From contig DATFYM010000126.1 of assembly GCA_035315065.1 (NCBI GenBank), forward strand, positions 1 to 11,532: 11,532 bases of DNA, written 5' to 3'. The notes under the pieces were generated by a model. That model ran no database searches. It was not told where the DNA came from and was given only the letters and a program-made list of their open reading frames with translations. This stretch comes from DATFYM01 sp035315065 (GTDB taxonomy: Bacteria; Acidobacteriota; Terriglobia; UBA7540). A program made the position numbers and the translations under genes. Within the stretch, counting starts at the first letter, position 1. The number at the start of each line of letters is the position of its first letter. Of this stretch, positions 6,736 to 11,532 are shown piece after piece.

Positions 6736-7190
6736 TCCCCGATGTCTTCGTTCCACACCTCCGGGTGAGTGCGGATGTATTCGGCCAGCAGCGAGACGCA
6801 CTCCTCGGAATCAAGGTCGATCACTTCGACGCCGAGCGAGCGCAGCCACTCGATCCCGCCCTGGAAGTTGCGGCTCTCGCCCACCACCACCGTGCCGAAC
6901 CCGAACTGGCGCACCAGCCCGCTACAGTACCAGCAAGGCGCCAACGTGGTCACCATGATGAGCCGGCGATACCTGCGCTGGCGACCGGCGTTGCGGAAAG
7001 CGTCCGTTTCGCCGTGCATCGAGGGGTCGCCATGTTGCACGCGGCGATTGTGTCCTCTGCCCATCAGTTGGCCGCTCGAATCAAAAATGGCTGCGCCGAT
7101 GGGGATGCCGCCTTCCGCCAAGCCCGTACGGGCCTCGGCCAGCGCCACCGCCAGCATCGCCGTATAATCGAGTTCGGGTTTTGTGCTCAT
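6729..7190 (-). CDS. Cytosine deaminase, yeast FCY1-like (CDA superfamily)
   Basis: The product is 153 aa, close to the 158 aa of yeast cytosine deaminase, and should hydrolyse cytosine to uracil and ammonia in pyrimidine salvage. Zinc and catalytic residues are visible: H59 and E61 in HGET, C86 and C89 in PCWYC. Resemblance to FCY1 goes beyond the zinc site: GGIPIGAAIF and GRGHN near the start (N48 in the place of the cytosine-binding Asn), VVGESRNF (F109 in the place of the stacking Phe), and a C-terminus HPEVWNEDIGED where W146 and D149 match the yeast lid residues. This separates it from tRNA adenosine deaminase (TadA) and guanine deaminases. It is not related to bacterial CodA. The ATG at 7190 is chosen for its Shine-Dalgarno; the frame stays open upstream to 7334, but that part looks non-coding. 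It follows vapC in the same direction after 134 bp. Confidence 0.85.
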   Translation of the reverse strand: MSTKPELDYTAMLAVALAEARTGLAEGGIPIGAAIFDSSGQLMGRGHNRRVQHGDPSMHGETDAFRNAGRQRRYRRLIMVTTLAPCWYCSGLVRQFGFGTVVVGESRNFQGGIEWLRSLGVEVIDLDSEECVSLLAEYIRTHPEVWNEDIGED

Positions 7191-7196
7191 ATCATT

Positions 7197-7200
7197 CTCC
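7197..7200 (-). promoter_or_regulatory. Ribosome binding site deciding the deaminase start
   Basis: On the minus strand GGAG lies 6 bases before the ATG at 7190. It supports this start over the upstream ATG at 7334, whose extra 48 residues run through repeat-like intergenic DNA. Confidence 0.6.
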
Positions 7201-7304
7201 GTGCGGCCGTGGGGCCGTTGCCGAATCGCCGATTGAAGATCGGTCCTCTGCGAAGCGAAGGATTGACGATCGAACAGAAGGCGCAAACAATGCCGGTTCT
7301 TGCG

Positions 7305-7320
7305 CTCGTCACTCGTCACT
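7305..7320. repeat. Short AGTGACG heptamer array at the vapC 3' end
   Basis: On the plus strand ctcgtca occurs twice in tandem plus two bases (7305-7320); on the minus strand this is AGTGACG repeated. It starts 4 bases after the vapC stop codon. With only 2.3 units, the call depends on its resemblance to the other gene-edge arrays. Confidence 0.45.
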
Positions 7321-7324
7321 TGCT

Positions 7325-7717
7325 TCAGTCGCACCAGAAAACCTCGACTCGGTATCGCCCAAAGGCGCGATCGGCCGTGAGAATCGCCATTTCCTCTGCC
7401 AGAGCCTGTGCGATCAGGAGCCGATCGAAGGGGTCGCGATGATGCAAGGGAAGGTCTGAGACGCCCAGCGCGTGGGTATGGGTAATGGGCAGGGGCCTGA
7501 TCCCTTGTATCGCCAAGCGCTTCGGCACGTAAACGGTAGGCGGCTCCGGCAGGAGCAGCTTCCCCAGGGCCGACTTGATACTGATCTCCCAGGAGGTAAC
7601 GGCAGAGAGATACAACTCCTCACGCCCTTCGGCAATGAGCCGGCGGGCATCAGGGTTGATCCGTTCCGGTTCGGACGCGCCCCACAGCCATACCCCGGTG
7701 TCCAGAAGATACTTCAT
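7325..7717 (-). CDS. vapC: VapC-type PIN-domain ribonuclease toxin
   Basis: The product is 130 aa, normal for VapC, and is a single PIN domain. The acidic metal-binding residues are visible: D6 in LLDTGVWLW, E44 in SWEIS, D95 and D98 in HHRDPFDRLLIAQA, and D116 in LTADRAF. Family members are Mg-dependent endoribonucleases that cut tRNA or rRNA and stop translation until bound by their antitoxin. The HHRDPFDRLLIAQA motif is typical of the subgroup paired with Phd/YefM-type antitoxins. Its ATG overlaps the vapB stop codon by 4 bases (ATGA, 7714-7717), so translation is coupled; a GGAG lies 6 bases before the start, inside vapB. The target RNA cannot be inferred. Confidence 0.92.
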   Translation of the reverse strand: MKYLLDTGVWLWGASEPERINPDARRLIAEGREELYLSAVTSWEISIKSALGKLLLPEPPTVYVPKRLAIQGIRPLPITHTHALGVSDLPLHHRDPFDRLLIAQALAEEMAILTADRAFGRYRVEVFWCD

Positions 7718-7998
7718 GCCTTGCTCCGCCGGTTCTTCTTCCCTGTCCGGCGCGCCCGCTTGCGTTCTCGTCCCTCAAACAACGCCAGCAGATCATCGGG
7801 CAAGGGATCGTTAAAGTCCTCGGGGACATGCAACTTGCCGCGATCCATGCCCATCGGCCGGGGAGTCCGGGGCGGTTCAACCGCGACTAACCGCGCCACC
7901 GGCACTCCGGCGCGGGCAATGGTGATCTCCTCACCTCCGGCCACCCTTTGAAGGAGCCGGGAGAGGTGTGTTTTGGCCTCATGGATGTTCACTTCCAT
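7714..7998 (-). CDS. vapB: VapB-like antitoxin, Phd/YefM family
   Basis: The product is 94 aa from MEVNIHEAKTHLSRLLQRV. This opening and the following GEEITIARAGVPVARLV segment are the Phd/YefM DNA-binding fold; the region after about residue 45 would bind and block the toxin. The antitoxin normally represses its own promoter together with VapC. An ATG four codons upstream (8010) is rejected because it lies inside the -10 box of the promoter at 8006-8034. With the start at 7998 the message would be leaderless. The last 20 residues are strikingly basic (GRERKRARRTGKKNRRSKA) and overlap the vapC ribosome binding site. An acidic PEDFNDPLPDDLLALFEG segment precedes the tail. Confidence 0.88.
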   Translation of the reverse strand: MEVNIHEAKTHLSRLLQRVAGGEEITIARAGVPVARLVAVEPPRTPRPMGMDRGKLHVPEDFNDPLPDDLLALFEGRERKRARRTGKKNRRSKA

Positions 7999-8005
7999 AA
8001 ACCAG

Positions 8006-8034
8006 AGCATAGACTAAGTCCCGGACTAAGTCAA
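8006..8034 (-). promoter_or_regulatory. Sigma-70-like promoter of vapBC
   Basis: On the minus strand TTGACT (8034-8029) is followed by exactly 17 bases and TATGCT (8011-8006), 5 and 4 matches to consensus. Transcription should start near 7999, next to the vapB ATG at 7998. Confidence 0.7.
8012..8032. promoter_or_regulatory. Predicted autoregulatory operator of vapBC, double palindrome
   Basis: Two identical 9-bp sequences, GACTAAGTC at 8012-8020 and 8024-8032, are separated by CCG. Each is a palindrome around its central base, and the pair also forms a larger 21-bp near-palindrome. The block fills the promoter spacer and overlaps the -35 hexamer, where a bound VapB-VapC complex would block RNA polymerase. 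The 12-bp spacing puts the sites on nearly the same helical face. Its role is inferred from position and symmetry. Confidence 0.65.
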
Positions 8035-8117
8035 GCCAGTTTTGTTTTGTGAGCCGTGCTCCGCCCTTGCTTCTTACGGGGTCTCAAAGTTGCAGATTAA
8101 ATCATTGAAGCAAGTAC

Positions 8118-8146
8118 TTTACAACGCAAAGTAACGATGCGATACT
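8118..8146 (+). promoter_or_regulatory. Sigma-70-like promoter of the radical SAM gene
   Basis: TTTACA (8118-8123), 17 bases, then GATACT (8141-8146), with TG at 8138-8139 giving an extended -10. The predicted transcription start is about 8153, only 3 bases before the ATG at 8156, and no Shine-Dalgarno is present. Confidence 0.6.
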
Positions 8147-8155
8147 GATTCGGTC

Positions 8156-9580
8156 ATGAGAGTCAGAATGATTCTTCCCGCCCTCACGGAAGCCACCAGC
8201 CCACTCTTCCGTCCCATCAAGTACTCGCTTTTTCCGCCCCTGGGCCTGGCGACACTGGCGGCCTATCTTGATGCCGATGACGAGGTCACCCTGACGGATG
8301 AGCACGTGGAGAAGCTTGATGTCAGCGACACTCCGCACCTGGTGGTGATTCAGGTGTACATCACCTCCGCTTACCGCTCCTATGAGATTGCCGACCACTA
8401 TCGGCGCCGTGGCTGTTTCGTGGCCCTCGGTGGGCTACATGTCACCTCCCTCCCCGAAGAAGCGGAGCAACACGCCGATGCCATTTTCATCGGCCCCGGT
8501 GAGGACACGTGGCCGCAATTTCTTCGCGACTTCCGCGCGGGCAGGCCGGCGAAGCGTTACGTCTCACAGGCGCGCAGCCTGAACGCTCTTCCGCCCATTC
8601 GCAGGGACTTGATTAAACGTCACTTGTATTTGGTGCCGAACTCCATTGTGGTTTCGCGCGGCTGCCCGCATGTGTGCGATTTTTGCTACAAGGAGGCATT
8701 CTTCCATGGTGGCAGATCCTTCTATACCCAGACGGTGGATGCGGCCTTGGCGGAGATCGACCGGCTTCCGGGACGACACCTGTACTTCCTGGATGACCAT
8801 CTGTTCGGTAACTCAGGGTTCGCGGCAGCTCTCTTCGAGGGTATGCGGGGAATGGGCCGCCTTTGGCAAGCCGCGGGCACGGTAAACTCAATTCTGACGC
8901 GAGGCCTGTTGGAGAAGGCCGTCGCGTGTGGGTTGCGTAGTCTCTTTGTCGGGTTCGAGTCCACCAACGCGGCCAATTTGAAGGAGCAGCGCAAATTTCA
9001 AAACCTTCGTCGCGACTACGGAGCCGTCATCGGCCGCCTACACGACCTGGGCGTTATGGTGAACGGCAGTTTTGTCTTCGGGATGGATCAGGATGATGAC
9101 ACGGTTTTCGACCACACCGTGGACTGGGCCGTTGGGCAAGGCATCGAAACGGCGACTTTCCACATCCTCACGCCTTACCCCAGCACAGCGCTGCACCATC
9201 GGATGCAGGCGCAGAAGAGAATCTTGCACTCCCGCTGGGACCTCTACGACACCCGTCACACGGTCTTTCAGCCGGCCAAGTTGAGTCCCGAGGCCTTGGA
9301 GGCGGGGTATTGGCGCGCTTATGAGGATTTCTACCGCTGGGGCTCGATCCTGGAGGGTGCCTGGCGGAAGGAAGCGTGGCCCGCGCGCCTGCGTCACTTT
9401 GCCTACGCGGCCGGCTGGAAGAAGTTTGAGTTTCTCTGGAACTTCGTGATCCGCACCAAGCAGGTGGCCTCCATGCTGCCGGTGCTGGAATCGATCCTGG
9501 AAGATTTCGGCAAGCTCCGCTCGACCACGCTGTCGGGGAAGCGTAGCTTCGCTGGGTCGTACTTGCCAACAAACACCTGA
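8156..9580 (+). CDS. B12-binding-domain radical SAM protein, function unknown
   Basis: The product is 474 aa. Residues 1 to about 140 form a Rossmann-like cobalamin-binding domain (MILPALTEATSP, FPPLGLATLAAYL, VALGGLHVTSLPEEA, FIGPGEDTW). DEH at 48-50 stands where many B12 enzymes have DxHxxG; the His is kept, but the Gly position is K53. The radical SAM core starts near 160 with the cluster-binding SRGCPHVCDFCY: C170, C174 and C177 in the CxxxCxxC spacing. Further core features are HLYFLDDHLFG, LFVGFES and NGSFVFGMDQDD. A C-terminal region with YWRAYEDFYRW completes a subgroup I recognise as widespread but uncharacterised. Such enzymes make 5'-deoxyadenosyl radicals and often methylate unactivated carbons or rearrange lipids or tetrapyrroles. 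No pathway genes lie beside it. It is divergent from vapBC, with its own promoter. Cytoplasmic; substrate unknown. Confidence 0.88.
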   Translation: MRVRMILPALTEATSPLFRPIKYSLFPPLGLATLAAYLDADDEVTLTDEHVEKLDVSDTPHLVVIQVYITSAYRSYEIADHYRRRGCFVALGGLHVTSLPEEAEQHADAIFIGPGEDTWPQFLRDFRAGRPAKRYVSQARSLNALPPIRRDLIKRHLYLVPNSIVVSRGCPHVCDFCYKEAFFHGGRSFYTQTVDAALAEIDRLPGRHLYFLDDHLFGNSGFAAALFEGMRGMGRLWQAAGTVNSILTRGLLEKAVACGLRSLFVGFESTNAANLKEQRKFQNLRRDYGAVIGRLHDLGVMVNGSFVFGMDQDDDTVFDHTVDWAVGQGIETATFHILTPYPSTALHHRMQAQKRILHSRWDLYDTRHTVFQPAKLSPEALEAGYWRAYEDFYRWGSILEGAWRKEAWPARLRHFAYAAGWKKFEFLWNFVIRTKQVASMLPVLESILEDFGKLRSTTLSGKRSFAGSYLPTNT

Positions 9581-9619
9581 AGAGCGACCGGTGCGAGCCA
9601 GGGAAAACTCACGAGAGCC

Positions 9620-10996
9620 TTATCGAGCGCGGCACGTTTCCTGGTATGCCATGGACGGCAAGTTCCGGCGACGGGTGGAGGTGGCCTTTTGGCTCCTGAC
9701 CCCCATCGGCTGCATCGAGACGAATCTATGGTCGATGGCTTTCCAGAGCGACTTGTCAAACGTATCCCAAGGGCAACCGATACCTGCCGTTGCAGATCCG
9801 CAACCCGCCACCGCAACATCTTCCTTCGCGGGCGGCCCGGCCATAGTGAGCGGAGCGGTGTTTCGCATCTGCTGGAGTGTCTGCGCCAGATACTGGGTGC
9901 GCACGAAGCACGGTGCTGTGCCGGGCTGCTGCCACAGGGAGAAGATAAGCGCGCCCCCAGGCGGCGTGTCGTCTGGCTGATATCCTGGCAGGTGCCAGGA
10001 AAGGCCGAGCATGCCGGAAAGGTTCGACAGGTTGGTATCGTGGCCTGACAGGATCAGGACCGCGGTTCCCGGAGGGCCCAGCGCTCCCGGCACCGCCTTC
10101 CCGGTTAACGCCTGCTCCATCGACGCCAGAATATGCGCCAGAAGGTTCGAACCCCTTGCCCGAGCCAGATAGGGAGTGCGCCGCGTCAGGTCCGAGTACA
10201 CGGCATGCAGTTCGAGAACGCGGAACAGGGTATTCACGTCGAGGCGGCCCCAGCCGAGGTCTTTGCCTTGCATACCCTCAGTGTATTCGAGCAACAGGTC
10301 CTCACTGAGGGTCGACGCGACGCTTAATGGTTCACTTAGTTGAATGGATTCTCCAGTTATAGAAACGCTGAATTCTCCCGGAGGTTCGATCAGTTTCTTT
10401 GGGGCGCCTTCTTTTCCGGCCAATACAAACTGAAGCGCCTCGAAGGCGGCTCGATGCAATTCCAGGAATTGCTTTGGATTGTCCCCCAGGCGCTCCCGCA
10501 CAGCCCCGGCGGCGATTTCCCAGTCCGGCTTGGCGACGCCGGCTGCGATGGGGTCGAAAAGCGGATCCCGGCTGCCCTCCGGCTCCGAATGGACTGCAAC
10601 CGGGCAGCCAGGCAACAAAGTCTCTGCCAGCGCGCGCCCCGTCTCGAGGGTGCGGTGATCCATGTCGGCATGAATGTAGATGCGTCCCGCGTCTCCGCAT
10701 CCCTGCGGAGTCAGCAGATGCTCGCTCGACAGCCACTCACGGTAATAGTTCCCCATGAGCTGCATGAGCACTCTGCCATGCGGCGTCAGGTTGCCAGGAG
10801 GCACGCCCCACTCCGGCCACGGCTCGGCCGCATACTGATTCAGGCGCGTGGTGTCCCACGTCGGCGAGCGCACTCCGTGCCGACTGATGATGACCACGTA
10901 ACGCAGTTGCGGAGGTGTGTCGGCACCGACGGCTGCAACACCGGCGCCCGCCGCCCACGCCACGATGAACAAAAGCGCCGCTCGGAGACGTTTCAA
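9620..10996 (-). CDS. Secreted histidine acid phosphatase, AppA/Agp phytase-like
   Basis: With a TTG start at 10996 the product is 458 aa: signal peptide MKRLRAALLFIVAW... ending near AAVGA (about residue 25), then the histidine acid phosphatase fold. The phosphohistidine motif RHGVRSP is at 39-45 (H40 nucleophile), DMDHRTLETG at 111-120, and the proton donor pair in SGHDTNLSNL at 318-326 (H319, D320), followed by the TPPGGALIF segment typical of AppA and glucose-1-phosphatase. It should release phosphate from phytate, sugar phosphates or similar esters in the periplasm. The frame is open to an ATG at 11161, but those 55 extra codons are translated heptamer repeat, so that start is rejected. 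The tail after AIDHRFVS (about 420-458) is basic and longer than usual. It converges on the radical SAM gene with a 39-bp gap. Confidence 0.85.
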   Translation of the reverse strand: MKRLRAALLFIVAWAAGAGVAAVGADTPPQLRYVVIISRHGVRSPTWDTTRLNQYAAEPWPEWGVPPGNLTPHGRVLMQLMGNYYREWLSSEHLLTPQGCGDAGRIYIHADMDHRTLETGRALAETLLPGCPVAVHSEPEGSRDPLFDPIAAGVAKPDWEIAAGAVRERLGDNPKQFLELHRAAFEALQFVLAGKEGAPKKLIEPPGEFSVSITGESIQLSEPLSVASTLSEDLLLEYTEGMQGKDLGWGRLDVNTLFRVLELHAVYSDLTRRTPYLARARGSNLLAHILASMEQALTGKAVPGALGPPGTAVLILSGHDTNLSNLSGMLGLSWHLPGYQPDDTPPGGALIFSLWQQPGTAPCFVRTQYLAQTLQQMRNTAPLTMAGPPAKEDVAVAGCGSATAGIGCPWDTFDKSLWKAIDHRFVSMQPMGVRSQKATSTRRRNLPSMAYQETCRAR

Positions 10997-11050
10997 GACG
11001 ACTTTAGTCCTAACAATGAGCTCCCGCTTGCCTCCGCTACGATCATCACA

Positions 11051-11194
11051 AAGAATTGACGATTGCAGATTGACGATTGACGATTGAAAGAGGCAAGTCG
11101 GCAAGCCACTCAGCCCTCTCAATACGCCATGCCTAATCGTCAAATGAGCCTCCTCTTCCAATCGTCAATCGGCAATCTGCAATCGTCAATTCTT
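11051..11194. repeat. 43-bp inverted repeat made of ATTGACG heptamers
   Basis: The left arm 11051-11093 contains units attgacg, attgcag, attgacg, attgacg, attgaaa. The right arm 11152-11194, read on the minus strand, contains attgacg, attgcag, attgccg, attgacg, attggaa. Arms match at 41 of 43 positions around a 58-base spacer. The element lies directly upstream of the phosphatase gene and would form a very long stem in RNA or a cruciform in DNA. It may be a mobile palindromic element or a pair of amplified heptamer arrays. Confidence 0.8.
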
Positions 11195-11456
11195 CTGAAG
11201 AGGCAGGAGTGTGGTTACCGCTGACCATTGTCAAGAATTAGGTGTTACCCAAAAACCGCGATTGAAGCGCTTAGGGATTCTTTGGGGTCCCGTGGGCCGT
11301 CGTAAATTGTGGTCCTAGGCGGCCCGATGTGAACTGCGGCACGGGTTGGGCTGATTTTTACATCGCCATTACCTGCGCACTGACCGGGGGAACGCCGGAC
11401 AGCTACACCCCCGCCCCCCCTGGGTCGGTCGGGCGAGTTTTTCTGGGCCGGCGCCG
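11195..11456. other. Intergenic stretch, no gene recognised
   Basis: No frame shows recognisable protein features in this GC-rich segment. The part around 11230-11265 (tcaagaattaggtgttaccc and what follows) and the part around 11350-11390 have the look of decayed insertion-sequence flank, but no transposase remnant or clear terminal repeat pair was found. A run of C's lies at 11410-11420. Confidence 0.35.
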
Positions 11457-11532
11457 CTAAGCGGAGCTCACGCTCAGTTCATAGCATTTCTGGCGCGCCC
11501 CTTGCAGCAGCGCCAGTTTCTCGCCTTCGGTA
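11457..11532 (-). CDS. Unidentified protein, C-terminal 24 codons only
   Basis: At the right edge the minus strand has an open frame ending in TAG at 11457-11459, with visible residues TEGEKLALLQGARQKCYELS and then VSSA. Codon use is GC-rich in the third position, as in the real genes of the window, and the sequence looks like a protein tail rather than a repeat. I do not recognise the family. The gene would enter from beyond the window. Confidence 0.4.
   Translation of the reverse strand, partial: TEGEKLALLQGARQKCYELSVSSA

Noticed and set aside
6615..7442. 275-codon plus-strand frame across the deaminase and vapC
   Set aside because: It starts inside the octamer array and is antisense to two genes with complete active-site motifs.
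6729..7998. Deaminase plus VapBC as a novel nucleotide-depletion defence cassette
   Set aside because: The deaminase has the features of an ordinary free-base cytosine deaminase, is separated by 134 bp with its own Shine-Dalgarno, and no other defence gene is nearby. Adjacency alone is not enough.
8008..8010. Upstream ATG giving VapB four extra residues (MLWF)
   Set aside because: This ATG lies within the -10 hexamer TATGCT, upstream of the predicted transcription start, and the family normally begins at the MEVNIHEAK equivalent.
10997..11008. GACT-TT-AGTC next to the phosphatase start as a second VapB operator
   Set aside because: Only 4-base arms match and the spacing differs from GACTAAGTC; single short matches like this are expected by chance.

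Overview
The window looks like chromosomal DNA from a GC-rich, soil-type bacterium, most likely an Acidobacteriota member. This placement is inferred from three things: a very large Oar-like TonB-dependent receptor with an N-terminal carboxypeptidase-regulatory domain, a family greatly expanded in that phylum; the general protein sequences; and intergenic regions packed with short heptamer arrays and REP-like palindromes. No rRNA, tRNA, CRISPR array, intact insertion sequence or prophage gene is visible.

Layout, left to right. The left edge holds the first 53 codons of a PLP-dependent cystathionine beta-synthase/cysteine synthase on the minus strand. Next comes about 1.2 kb of mostly non-coding DNA with a heptamer array, two REP-type paired palindromes and one doubtful small minus-strand gene (729-926). 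A secreted CE1/esterase-D type serine esterase (1392-2540) follows, and 246 bp after it the 1273-residue outer-membrane receptor (2787-6608). These two probably work together in capturing and de-esterifying an outer substrate. On the minus strand then lie a yeast-FCY1-like cytosine deaminase (6729-7190) and a VapB/VapC toxin-antitoxin pair (7325-7998). Divergent from vapB is a B12-binding radical SAM enzyme (8156-9580). Convergent with that is a secreted AppA-type histidine acid phosphatase (9620-10996). The right edge has about 260 bp with no recognisable gene and the last 24 codons of an unidentified minus-strand gene.

Regulation visible in the sequence. vapBC and the radical SAM gene have good sigma-70-like promoters placed so that transcription should begin at or within a few bases of the start codon. 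The truncated PLP gene has an extended -10 at the same distance. All three lack a clear Shine-Dalgarno, which suggests leaderless transcripts. The esterase, the receptor, the deaminase and vapC have ordinary Shine-Dalgarno sequences. The vapB promoter carries a double 9-bp palindrome in its spacer, a likely autoregulatory operator.

The most unusual structure is not a gene. Almost every intergenic gap carries a short array of 7- or 8-bp units, often as two arms in inverted orientation around a spacer, sitting directly against start or stop codons. The best case is a 43-bp inverted repeat (41/43) upstream of the phosphatase. No obvious multi-gene novel system is present; the repeat families are the best candidates for something under-described.
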